Virus record (IMG/VR): IMGVR_UViG_3300034093_002928
Span: 1-27,047 of that record
Reading direction: 5' to 3' (one strand)
Source of the DNA: a virus
DNA length: 27,047 bases
The notes under the pieces are model-generated. The model saw only the letters and a program-made list of their open reading frames with translations, was not told the origin of the DNA and did not search any database. Below, piece by piece: positions 1-6,823 of this stretch. Every line of letters starts with the position of its first letter. The stretch's first letter is position 1. A program made the translations under genes and the position numbers.

Positions 1-549
1 AGATAAACCAATTTGTCCAACTGTTGAAGTATCTGCAGCAAATGACTGAGGTGCAGATGGAACAGTTACTGTTGGGGGAGTTGGAGGTGGAGGAGTTGGA
101 GGTGGAGGAGTTGGAGGTGGAGGAGTCGGAGGTGGGGGTGGGGGAGGTGGGGGTGGGGGAGGTGGGGGTGGAGGAGATGGTCTAGTTGGAGTTGTGCTTG
201 AAACGCTAACAGATGGAGTTATTCCAAGATAGTGTCCAGAAATTGATGCTGTAAAAGTAAATGATGCTGGATTTGATCCATATGTATGCGTATAGCTTTT
301 AGTTGCACGTTTAGTTGCGGTTGAGCCCTGAGTATTATTATAGCTTGTAGTCCCAGATATTGATCCGCCATAGTTTAAAACTTGATTATCGTTATGTGTA
401 TATTGATTATCGGTCCAGACATCAATTGTTGCAGTTGTACTAGTTGAACTAGAATCTACACCTGACCAAGATATGTCTAAGCCAACACGCATTCCATTTG
501 CAGTAGATCCACTTCCACCATATTTCCAAGAGCCCCAGACTGTTGCCAT
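1..549 (-). CDS. Partial tail fibre/adhesin with polyproline linker and start of a fibronectin III-like domain
   Basis: The reading frame starts at ATG 549 and stays open to the left edge (183 residues visible), so the C-terminus is missing. AGGA lies 6 bases before the ATG, and the preceding fibre gene stops 8 bases upstream. Residues 1-120 are rich in Ser, Thr, Gly and Asn, begin MATVWGSWKYGGSG, and look like a beta-rich virion domain. Then come about 16 consecutive prolines and PPPPT repeats. After the linker, VPSAPQSF...GQIGLS is typical of the start of a fibronectin III domain. This suggests a virion surface protein in which a rigid proline rod spaces a head from Fn3 domains. No family was recognised for the N-terminal part. 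The virion role is inferred from its place in the fibre operon. Confidence 0.75.
   Translation of the reverse strand, partial: MATVWGSWKYGGSGSTANGMRVGLDISWSGVDSSSTSTTATIDVWTDNQYTHNDNQVLNYGGSISGTTSYNNTQGSTATKRATKSYTHTYGSNPASFTFTASISGHYLGITPSVSVSSTTPTRPSPPPPPPPPPPPPPPPPTPPPPTPPPPTPPPPTPPTVTVPSAPQSFAADTSTVGQIGLS
73..174 (-). repeat. Proline/threonine-coding low-complexity tract
   Basis: On the plus strand the tract is built from GGAGGT/GGGGGT units. On the minus strand it encodes 34 residues: about 16 prolines followed by PPPPT repeats. Mixed proline codons (CCT, CCA, CCC, CCG) mean the peptide is more uniform than the DNA, which suggests selection on the protein. Confidence 0.85.
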
Positions 550-557
550 AATAGGTC

Positions 558-1109
558 CTAGAAATCAATCCAAATATCGCCAATATTTATTGCCGTAGGT
601 TGTGCTGCCTGAACAAAAATATTTCTATTTAAAACAGATCCTTCATATCTAAGAGTTGGTTTTAAATCAATCTGAGTTTGAATAGCAGAAGTAACACCAT
701 CAACATAGTTAAGTTCAGCAGTAGATGCAGTAATACCATCAAGAACATTAAGCTCAGTTGCCGTAGCAGTAAGAGTAACATCTTCATTAATCTTTGGCGT
801 AGTTAAACGCTTGTTTTCAAGAGTCTGTGTGTTTGTTGTACCAACAACAGCACCAGTAGCACCATGTACAGCAGTTGCATTAGCATGAGTAGTAACATCA
901 CTTGCAGTAATTCTGGTATCAAAATCTACAAGAGTTGCATAAAGACTTACATCTCCTGTTGTAGTTCCAACTGAAGAATCTCCAAAATAAAATAGTTCAA
1001 ATGCATTTTGAATATCTGCATTGTCTGATAATTCTGGAACATATGTATTAAATTGAACACTGTTAACTGCAGTACCAAAACCTTTAGTTTTTCCAATATA
1101 TTCTGCCAT
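558..1109 (-). CDS. Short tail fibre protein with ELNVLDGI/ELNYVDGV repeats
   Basis: This is a 183-residue fibre protein. Residues 60-145 hold modules common in phage tail fibres: NTQTLENKRLTTPKINED, then ELNVLDGITAST and ELNYVDGVTSAIQTQ, which form trimeric beta-helical or coiled shafts in known fibres. I chose ATG 1109 because GGAG/GAG lies 8-12 bases upstream; a GTG at 1118 would overlap the preceding gene and add only three residues. The protein stops right after GDIWIDF. In paralogues at 19205-20308 and 20305-21000 that motif continues as WIDSD and leads into another domain, so this one looks shortened. Its neighbours are a collagen-motif protein and the polyproline fibre. Confidence 0.8.
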   Translation of the reverse strand: MAEYIGKTKGFGTAVNSVQFNTYVPELSDNADIQNAFELFYFGDSSVGTTTGDVSLYATLVDFDTRITASDVTTHANATAVHGATGAVVGTTNTQTLENKRLTTPKINEDVTLTATATELNVLDGITASTAELNYVDGVTSAIQTQIDLKPTLRYEGSVLNRNIFVQAAQPTAINIGDIWIDF

Positions 1110-1110
1110 T

Positions 1111-1698
1111 TTATACACTCACTCCAGCAGTTATATATAAATTCACAGGAACTGATGCTGAAATTAAAGATACAGATCCTGAAGATAATTGTGCACCTTT
1201 TAATTCTGCAATAAAAGTTTTAACAGAAGAAACATTTTGAATGTTTTTATTTGAAATAGACACAAATGCTGGGTTATTTAATTCTGCTGTTGCTTGAATA
1301 AGAATTGTATCTGGATCTAAATTCTCTGGTGCACTAGAATAAAAATCTGCTAAAGCTATTGAAATAGATCCAGTACCAGATGTAAAATCAACTAATTTTT
1401 GAATACTATGAGATATTGGTTGAAATTTTAATATTTCTTGCCAAGCAGTACCGCCAGGAATCGCATTTAATTTATAAACAACTCCATAATTCCCACCAAG
1501 AAGTCTGTTTATATAAAGATCATTTACTTTTGCATCTACAAGAGTTGCTACATTTGCTGCTGCGGTAGGAAGACCAACGCCAGAGTAAAACTGTGATCCT
1601 CGCTCTCCTTGTGGACCAACATCAACACTTACAGATACTGAGGCAGGTGGTCCAACTACAACTAATTCATCATTAGATATGATAGTGTCTATTGCCAT
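1111..1698 (-). CDS. Collagen-motif virion protein
   Basis: This 195-residue protein starts at ATG 1698 just after the upstream stop. Residues 1-25 are a beta-like N-terminus (ISNDELVVVG...SVDV), followed by a short collagen-like motif GPQGERGS at about residues 28-35. Residues 36-90 hold NVATLVDAKVNDLYINR...YKLN, a module seen in phage fibre proteins. The C-terminal half is a Ser/Ala-rich beta domain. The product at 16501-16947 has the same plan (GPQGGRG at the same place) and the same upstream neighbour type. The probable role is as a connector or tip component of the distal tail. Phage-structural assignment is good; the exact function is unknown. Confidence 0.7.
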   Translation of the reverse strand: MAIDTIISNDELVVVGPPASVSVSVDVGPQGERGSQFYSGVGLPTAAANVATLVDAKVNDLYINRLLGGNYGVVYKLNAIPGGTAWQEILKFQPISHSIQKLVDFTSGTGSISIALADFYSSAPENLDPDTILIQATAELNNPAFVSISNKNIQNVSSVKTFIAELKGAQLSSGSVSLISASVPVNLYITAGVSV

Positions 1699-1699
1699 G

Positions 1700-2077
1700 T
1701 TACGTTACCGCCACGTCTTGTGTAACACTTATCGTTCCATTTAAAAGCGTAAATATTTTTCCATAAGAAGGTGAAGTTACATCTGTATTTTCAATTTGCA
1801 CATCGTAAAGATATGATGGATTTATTAACTGCCTTCCACCATTTGGAAGAATCATGCAAGAAATATGATCTCCATCTATAACAGTTGCAGATGCACTGGT
1901 TAGGTCAAGAGAGTCTATAACAGATGCAGATGCACCTCTAACCTCACCAACTACAAATAATGCAGTATAGTCTTCTAAGTTGTCAAATACTCCACCAGTA
2001 GAATTTTTTGGGTATACAAAAAACTCAAAAGTGTCACCTGCATAGTAGTTAAAGTTATAAGTTCCTGGAAATGCCAT
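1700..2077 (-). CDS. BppU-like baseplate/fibre N-terminal domain protein
   Basis: This 125-residue protein begins MAFPGTYNFNYYAGDTFEF, followed by alternating beta-strand sequence and a central ...DYTALFVVGEVRGAS... segment. This is the layout of short proteins carrying the BppU-like N-terminal domain found at the start of baseplate upper proteins and fibres. A counterpart at 16947-17291 has the same size, the same position before a collagen-motif gene, and the matching segments STFRRTLTYTL and LQVRQAYY. The start is supported by AAGGTGA six bases before ATG 2077. It has its own promoter candidate just upstream (2096-2104), so it probably starts a transcription unit. The family call is by pattern only. 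Confidence 0.6.
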   Translation of the reverse strand: MAFPGTYNFNYYAGDTFEFFVYPKNSTGGVFDNLEDYTALFVVGEVRGASASVIDSLDLTSASATVIDGDHISCMILPNGGRQLINPSYLYDVQIENTDVTSPSYGKIFTLLNGTISVTQDVAVT

Positions 2078-2095
2078 AGTTAATCACCTTCAATT

Positions 2096-2104
2096 ATTAT
2101 ACCA
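2096..2104 (-). promoter_or_regulatory. Extended -10 promoter upstream of the BppU-like gene
   Basis: On the minus strand the site reads TGGTATAAT, a perfect extended -10 element in the 63-base gap between genes. A start about 7 bases downstream would leave a 12-base leader with the AAGGTGA ribosome site. A second TATAAT (2122-2127) lies behind it. No good -35 hexamer is visible. Confidence 0.55.
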
Positions 2105-2140
2105 TGTTTAGCAGTAATTTCATTATAGCCAATATGGTAA

Positions 2141-2848
2141 TTATTCAAATTCTGACAAAATTGTAGTTCTTTGATGGTTAATAATGTCAAACTTTTTATC
2201 CCCTAGAAATCCACGAGAATAAGTTCCTTTAACATTATCCTTATTTCCAGAAGATTGCATATGTCTTAAATCGTTGTATTCTTTGTAGTCTTTAAGCAAT
2301 TCTTCATTATCTTTTATATTTGATACAACCGTGTCAAAAGATTCAATAAATCCTCTTTCTACTGGAAAAAATGTAAAAAGTGGTTGATCTTTTTTAATTG
2401 ACAATTTTCCAGGAGCCGTAAACTTAAAGTTAAAAGTAAATGTAAATGGAAGCCAATCAGTTTCAACAACAGCATCGAATGGCTGTAAATTTTTTGATAT
2501 CTGATTTGGAACGCCACGGACATATGTTGAAAATCCAGGTGGGGTCTTTATAATAAAATCTGGAACTATTGAAAGTATCCCATGACCAAATTCTGACGAT
2601 ACAAGTTTCCTATCATAATTTGGAGCAAGATCTACACGAATACTATCTTTACCATTATTTCCATCCCATTCTGCTGAAAAATCAATTGGAGACAAAACCA
2701 TCCATCCATAAGTATTTGCAACATTTAATGGAATACATCTATAAGCATTGTCATCAGTTTTATCCATCCAAGCTCTATTTTTTTTAAGAGGAACTATCTT
2801 AAACATTAGATCATCATAAAGTTTTATAATTTCTATTGACTTACTCAT
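2141..2848 (-). CDS. DUF6065-like protein (paralogue C)
   Basis: This 235-residue protein carries the signature I associate with DUF6065: RAWMDKTDDNAYRCIPLNVA followed by NTYGW at residues 25-49, then WDG at 61-63 and IKTPPGF at 100-106. The C-terminal core has AVVETD at 126-131 and KKDQPLFTFFPVER at 152-165, which aligns with the products at 4862, 5837 and 24971. ATG 2848 has AGG 7 bases upstream; a TTG at 2854 is the alternative. The gene overlaps the methyltransferase end by 8 bases, so translation is probably coupled. The molecular function of this family is not known to me. The tail of the protein (residues 170-235) is charged and probably helical. Confidence 0.72.
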   Translation of the reverse strand: MSKSIEIIKLYDDLMFKIVPLKKNRAWMDKTDDNAYRCIPLNVANTYGWMVLSPIDFSAEWDGNNGKDSIRVDLAPNYDRKLVSSEFGHGILSIVPDFIIKTPPGFSTYVRGVPNQISKNLQPFDAVVETDWLPFTFTFNFKFTAPGKLSIKKDQPLFTFFPVERGFIESFDTVVSNIKDNEELLKDYKEYNDLRHMQSSGNKDNVKGTYSRGFLGDKKFDIINHQRTTILSEFE

Positions 2849-3587
2849 TGCCAATCCTTTTTGTTATCTCTAATCTTTTTTCTGCAAGATCTTTTTGATC
2901 TTTTGATATGTCTACTCCAATACTATTTCTTCCAAGCAGATATGCTGTTACTGGAACTAGTGCACTTCCACTAAAAACATCTAAAACCATTTCTCCCTTT
3001 TTGGAAAACATCTCTATTAATCTTTCTGGCAGTTCTTTTGGAGTAGTGTCATTTATATCCCACTTATGCCTATTTTTTAATTCTAAATCTACTTCAGAAT
3101 TTTGATTAGTAATATCCAGTTCCCATATCGGGTTATTATATTTCTTAACTTTAAATGGATTAAAATAAAATCCTTGTTTAATTTTTGTAAACTGAAACCA
3201 TAGCCAAAAGTCTTGCTCTATTTCTTCAAGATTTTTAAAAAGATCTTTAGCATCTTTATTTCTATGAATTATGGTTGAAGAATGGTATAGATTGGTTTTA
3301 TCTAATACTTCAACCAAATACCTATACGGCATTGCATCTTCTGAAGGACCTATGTTTATCCAAATACTTCCGTCTTTCTTTAAAACCCTTTCCATCTCTT
3401 TTGTTGCTTTTATCAAAAGTTTTAAAAATTTCTTATGATTATGGTTTATCTGTTTATTTGACAAACCTCCATATCGTGATGAATCTACCAGTGGATATGG
3501 GGGATGAGTTATAATTAAATCAATAGATGAATTTTTAATAAAAGAAATATTTGTTGCATCACCTTCTATAAATTCTATGGTTGGCAA
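2841..3587 (-). CDS. DNA adenine-N6 or cytosine-N4 methyltransferase, beta-type
   Basis: This 248-residue SAM-dependent amino-methyltransferase has its catalytic motif IV, THPPY (the usual form is DPPY or SPPY), at residues 27-31. The SAM-binding motif LDVFSGSA...GVDIS lies at residues 202-228. Catalytic motif before SAM motif is the beta-class order. FxGxA in motif I is intact apart from Ala for the second Gly. RYGG at 38-41 and ELPERLIEMF near 187-196 are also typical. The start is TTG 3587, with GGAG six bases upstream, right after the stop of the preceding gene. No restriction endonuclease is adjacent, so this is an orphan enzyme, probably for protection of phage DNA. The specificity cannot be read from sequence. 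The His in place of Asp/Ser before PPY is unusual. Confidence 0.88.
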   Translation of the reverse strand: MPTIEFIEGDATNISFIKNSSIDLIITHPPYPLVDSSRYGGLSNKQINHNHKKFLKLLIKATKEMERVLKKDGSIWINIGPSEDAMPYRYLVEVLDKTNLYHSSTIIHRNKDAKDLFKNLEEIEQDFWLWFQFTKIKQGFYFNPFKVKKYNNPIWELDITNQNSEVDLELKNRHKWDINDTTPKELPERLIEMFSKKGEMVLDVFSGSALVPVTAYLLGRNSIGVDISKDQKDLAEKRLEITKRIGNE

Positions 3588-3899
3588 CTAAATCTCCTCT
3601 TTATAGGCTATTGGATTTTCTTCAAGTTGTACTTTGCCCCATTTTTGCAAAGGGCACTCTGCATGTGGTAATTTTGTTTTTAGTTCCATAATACATCCGC
3701 ACTTTTTACATTGTTTTGTTGCTTTAATTAATTCTGGGCATCCAAGACAAATAGACATTCTTTCTTCTTGAATCTTAGAAGAAACCTTTTCAATATTCTT
3801 ATTAAAAATGTCCCAAGGTCTAGCTTTTTTTCCACTAGTATCTGTATCATTTTGTACTACAGGGAATACTAAGTCTGGAACTTTTGGTAACTCTGGCAT
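3588..3899 (-). CDS. Small cysteine-rich probable zinc-binding protein
   Basis: This 103-residue protein has six cysteines in the pattern C51-x2-C54-x9-C64-x2-C67-x-C69 and C82, within CLGCPEL, CKKCGCIMELK and AECPLQKW, a zinc-ribbon-like arrangement. The first 20 residues (LPKVPDLVFPVVQND) closely match the N-terminus of the protein at 6563-6814 (LPEIPSLNYPVVEQT), although the rest of the two proteins differs. GGAGG precedes ATG 3899, one base after the glycosyltransferase stop. It may be a DNA- or protein-binding accessory for its neighbours, a glycosyltransferase and a methyltransferase. Function is not established. Confidence 0.72.
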   Translation of the reverse strand: MPELPKVPDLVFPVVQNDTDTSGKKARPWDIFNKNIEKVSSKIQEERMSICLGCPELIKATKQCKKCGCIMELKTKLPHAECPLQKWGKVQLEENPIAYKEEI

Positions 3900-4862
3900 T
3901 CAATCCTCCACAATATATTTCTTTGGAGCGTAGTTGTGTGATACAGCTCCTCTTTTAATATTAATTTTAGCATATTTTTCATATTTTTTCACTTTAACAG
4001 AATTTTCAACATCATTAATAAAATCAATATAATTTTTAATGCATTTTTGAGTAACTTCACTTTCTTGTTTTTTACTAAGATAGTCATTAAAATACATTCT
4101 TTTTCCACCAAATTCATTTATTTCATCACTATACAAATGTGTTAATGGAAATCCTTTAACATTTGGAAAAACCATTGCAAAATCATTTCCAATTAAATTA
4201 ATAGACTGTATCATTTCTTCATCATAGAAAATACTATCTTTATAAACTCCAGAATTATTAATAAACTCTTTATCGCCAAAAGCAAAGTTTCCATTAAATT
4301 TTACGCATGGAACAAACTTGTTTACTTTATCAACAAGACACTCTTTGCTTTTCCAAAATGGTATGTAATTTAAAAAGAAAGTGTCTGGAATCATATAGGG
4401 ATAAGATATTTCACCCACCACTCCATTTACTCTTTTTCTATCTGGAGAATAAGAATATCTTCCTAAATATGCAGTAAGTACAATTTTGTCTATTTTTAAA
4501 CTTTCTTTTGCTTCTTTAAAAAGTGAAATTAAATAGTCGTCCCAACCATTTTCAAAGTTAGTATGAGAATCTATTTGTAAAAAATAATCTTGACCTGAAT
4601 AAAGTGATGCACATCTTGTTCTTCCAGATCCAGTTCCTATTTGAGAGATATTCTTTGTTTTTAATAAATTAAAATCTATAGATACGTTGCTGTTGTTTTT
4701 AAAAACTTTTTCAATTTCTTCATAAGTTTTTTTATTAGTATCTAATATGGATACTCCAAAAAATACCCTATCTTTATAATTTGCAGTATCTAAAGCATTC
4801 TTAATTGTAATAACAGACTCGGTATCCATCATTGATGGCATTGAAACAAAAATTGTTTCCAC
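3900..4862 (-). CDS. GlcNAc-transferase-like glycosyltransferase
   Basis: This 320-residue protein resembles the GlcNAc-transferase family (GT60, Skp1-type). The N-terminus IFVSMPSMMDTESVITIKNA fits the first Rossmann strand and nucleotide-sugar region. RTRC at 81-84 and FLQIDSHTNF at 94-103 contain a DSH metal/nucleotide-sugar motif at 98-100 in place of the usual DXD. GWDD follows at 106-109, then LTAYLGRYSY at 129-138. All of these occur in this order in the family. The probable substrate is UDP-GlcNAc or a related sugar, and the acceptor is unknown. The start is GTG 4862, overlapping the TAG stop of the preceding gene. Such enzymes in phages may glycosylate virion proteins or alter host surface sugars; neither is shown here. 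Confidence 0.82.
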   Translation of the reverse strand: METIFVSMPSMMDTESVITIKNALDTANYKDRVFFGVSILDTNKKTYEEIEKVFKNNSNVSIDFNLLKTKNISQIGTGSGRTRCASLYSGQDYFLQIDSHTNFENGWDDYLISLFKEAKESLKIDKIVLTAYLGRYSYSPDRKRVNGVVGEISYPYMIPDTFFLNYIPFWKSKECLVDKVNKFVPCVKFNGNFAFGDKEFINNSGVYKDSIFYDEEMIQSINLIGNDFAMVFPNVKGFPLTHLYSDEINEFGGKRMYFNDYLSKKQESEVTQKCIKNYIDFINDVENSVKVKKYEKYAKINIKRGAVSHNYAPKKYIVED

Positions 4863-5542
4863 TAGCTATATACCTTTCTGGTCCACCATCTTCTTTTATA
4901 CCAGTTAAAGGGTGGATTTTCTACCTCATGAGCTTCTGGATGCTCTATAAATTCCCTATCATCAATTACACTAGAGTTCCAGTTATCTCTTTTAAATGGA
5001 ACTATTTGAATAATTGGAGTACCTGCTGGAATCACTCCAGAAAAGCTTTTTTTCATAAAAAATGGAAAGTTAATTACTAAAGGATGCTTGTCTGTATCAA
5101 CAATTCCAGTTATTGATCTAAATGGCAAGTCTGATCTATTTATTGGATGAGTAAACATACAGCTATATCCTTTTGGAGTTTTTATTTGCCAATTGTTTAT
5201 CCACTTATGTGGTTGTTCGTCAAATTCTTCACCTGGATCAACACCCTGAGTTTGAGATGGTATGTGGTCTGTATTTAATTCAAAGGGGCTATCGTACCAA
5301 AATGTACCAGTATCTCCATTAAAATGAACGTCTACTGGTAAGGTTATTACATATCCTGTAGTAAAACCATCCAGTACTGGAATACATTTTTTCATAGTTT
5401 CTATATTTTCAACTACGCCAGGAAGATTCTTATACCACTCTGGAATAAGTTTACTTGATGGAATTGGTCTTGGTAAATCAAATTCAGGTTTGCTAGAAAT
5501 AAATTTTATCTCTTTATTACTTGCCCTGTTCAAAAACTTCAT
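4862..5542 (-). CDS. dUTPase-like/DUF6065-like protein (paralogue B)
   Basis: This 226-residue protein has a core KTPKGYS at 121-127, NRSDLPF at 135-141, GIVDTD at 146-151 and AGTPIIQIVPFKR at 173-185. The same series appears in paralogue A (5837-6547) and, more weakly, in C (2141) and D (24971). The order and spacing resemble dUTPase motifs 2, 3 and 4 (RSS, GVIDSD, GDRIAQL), but the motif-3 tyrosine is missing. The N-terminus has IPEWYKNLPG, matching IPDWYKKAE of paralogue A. ATG 5542 has GGAAG 7 bases upstream; ATG 5548 is an alternative. It overlaps the end of the upstream small gene by 26 bases. The enzymatic role is unproven. Confidence 0.65.
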   Translation of the reverse strand: MKFLNRASNKEIKFISSKPEFDLPRPIPSSKLIPEWYKNLPGVVENIETMKKCIPVLDGFTTGYVITLPVDVHFNGDTGTFWYDSPFELNTDHIPSQTQGVDPGEEFDEQPHKWINNWQIKTPKGYSCMFTHPINRSDLPFRSITGIVDTDKHPLVINFPFFMKKSFSGVIPAGTPIIQIVPFKRDNWNSSVIDDREFIEHPEAHEVENPPFNWYKRRWWTRKVYS

Positions 5543-5840
5543 CTTCATACTTCCATCCTATATCTACTTGAATTTCATTTGGATCAAACTCAACAAATTC
5601 TGGATTACTTAAAAACAGGGCAGCTAATCTGTTTTCTGCTCTAAGTATCTCTTGGACTTCTCCATCAAGAATTACCGCCAAGTGATTAATTACTGAATTT
5701 GGTGGAGGTGGTGAATTTCTGTTAGATGAAATACTTTTCTTATTTTTAAACCTATCTTCTTTCTTAAAAACTTTTTTAAGTAAGTCAAAGGTACTCATAT
5801 ACACGAGTCCATCATGTTCGTGCTTTTTTTTAAACATCAT
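5517..5840 (-). CDS. Small IGW-Y motif protein, copy 2
   Basis: This 107-residue protein has a basic N-terminal half (KKHEHDG, KKVFKKEDRFKNKK) and a proline patch (SPPPPNS) at about 43-49. The C-terminal half holds HLAVILDGEVQEIL...LFLSNPEFVEFDP...DIGWKYEDEVFEQ. That half aligns with the whole C-terminus of the protein at 6563-6814 (DVAMIIDGIVFQII...YLSNPTFVQ...KIGWVYQDGEF). The IGW-Y-DG-F ending is common in small proteins encoded near phage tail fibres. It starts at ATG 5840, overlapping the stop of paralogue A by an ATGA-like junction, and overlaps paralogue B. It is probably an assembly factor or partner of the following protein; that is inference. Confidence 0.65.
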   Translation of the reverse strand: MMFKKKHEHDGLVYMSTFDLLKKVFKKEDRFKNKKSISSNRNSPPPPNSVINHLAVILDGEVQEILRAENRLAALFLSNPEFVEFDPNEIQVDIGWKYEDEVFEQGK

Positions 5841-6547
5841 TCAAAAACCTTCTTTACCCAATCTTTTTTCTTATAAGTTGTTTCTTTTTTTCTTGCCCTA
5901 AGTCCTTGCTTATTATAAATGTCTTTATAACCTTGAGTTTTTATCATTTTCCATTTTTTTCTTTTTATTGGAATTATTTGAGCAACTGGAGTTCCTTTTG
6001 GAATTATTCCTTCAAAATCTTCTTTAATAAAAAACGGAAGGTTTCCATTAGCCCAAAAATTATCACTATCTATTAATCCTGACAGAGTTGTAAATGGAAG
6101 ATCGTGTCTATTTAATGGATGTGTGATAAGTACGCTATATCCTCTTGGAGCTCTAAACCCCCACCTATTTGACCAAACTAAATGATTTGGATAATGACCC
6201 GTTGGTCTTGGCATTGTTGATCCAGACTCTTTTGGTCTTTCATTTATATAATCATTCCAAGAATCTGGACCATTCCACTTTATTGCAAGAGTCCCATCGT
6301 CATTTTTTCCAATAAATATATCAAAAGGTGTCACTATTGCATAGCCAGAAATCATACAGTCTAAAAATGGTACACAGGTTTTTAATCCTGCCATTTTTTC
6401 TTGGGTTCCATCTTCTACTGAAATATTGTCTGATTCGGAAACGTAGTACGTCTCAGCTTTTTTATACCAATCAGGAATAAATTTTTTAATAGGTTCTGGT
6501 GCTCCAATTCCATCATCTAACATGGAAGTAAACTTTATAAGCTTCAT
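5837..6547 (-). CDS. dUTPase-like/DUF6065-like protein (paralogue A)
   Basis: This 236-residue protein has the clearest dUTPase-like motif series in the window: RGYSVLITHP at 135-144, NRHDLPF at 146-152, GLIDSD at 157-162 and IPKGTPVAQIIPIKR at 182-196. In trimeric dUTPases the matching motifs are P-x-G-x-x-G-x-I, RSS, GVIDSDY-G and GDRIAQL. Here the aspartate in GLIDSD is kept, but the following Tyr-x-Gly is replaced by Asn-Phe-Trp. CVPFLDCMISGYAI at 58-71 aligns with the C-(IVL)-P core of the DUF6065-like copies. The C-terminus is strongly basic (KKWK, RARKKETTYKKKDW). It follows the small protein at 6563 by 15 bases and precedes its duplicate. It could be a catalytically dead fold reused as a virion or regulatory protein. 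Confidence 0.65.
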   Translation of the reverse strand: MKLIKFTSMLDDGIGAPEPIKKFIPDWYKKAETYYVSESDNISVEDGTQEKMAGLKTCVPFLDCMISGYAIVTPFDIFIGKNDDGTLAIKWNGPDSWNDYINERPKESGSTMPRPTGHYPNHLVWSNRWGFRAPRGYSVLITHPLNRHDLPFTTLSGLIDSDNFWANGNLPFFIKEDFEGIIPKGTPVAQIIPIKRKKWKMIKTQGYKDIYNKQGLRARKKETTYKKKDWVKKVFE

Positions 6548-6562
6548 AAAAATTCTCTTTTC

Positions 6563-6814
6563 TTATAGTCCTGGTAAACTTGATGGTGGTAAAAATTCTC
6601 CATCTTGATAAACCCATCCAATTTTTGCATGTCCAGGTAATATTTGAACAAAGGTAGGGTTTGACAAGTATTGTGCTGCAGTATTTCCGTCCATATTAAT
6701 TATTTGAAAAACAATGCCATCTATAATCATAGCAACGTCAAACTCGTGATTTGGCGTTTGCTCAACTACTGGATAGTTTAAGCTTGGAATTTCTGGTAAA
6801 GTTTTATCAATCAT
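6563..6814 (-). CDS. Small IGW-Y motif protein, copy 1
   Basis: This 83-residue protein starts at ATG 6814 with AAGGAG 5 bases upstream. It combines an N-terminal segment LPEIPSLNYPVVEQT, shared with the cysteine-rich protein at 3588-3899, and a C-terminal domain DVAMIIDGIVFQII...YLSNPTFVQ...KIGWVYQDGEFLPP, shared with the protein at 5517-5840. The ending resembles that of small phage proteins encoded beside tail fibres, where an assembly role is often assumed. Function is unknown. Together with 5837-6547 it forms the first copy of a duplicated two-gene unit. Confidence 0.65.
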   Translation of the reverse strand: MIDKTLPEIPSLNYPVVEQTPNHEFDVAMIIDGIVFQIINMDGNTAAQYLSNPTFVQILPGHAKIGWVYQDGEFLPPSSLPGL

Positions 6815-6823
6815 ATTAACTCC

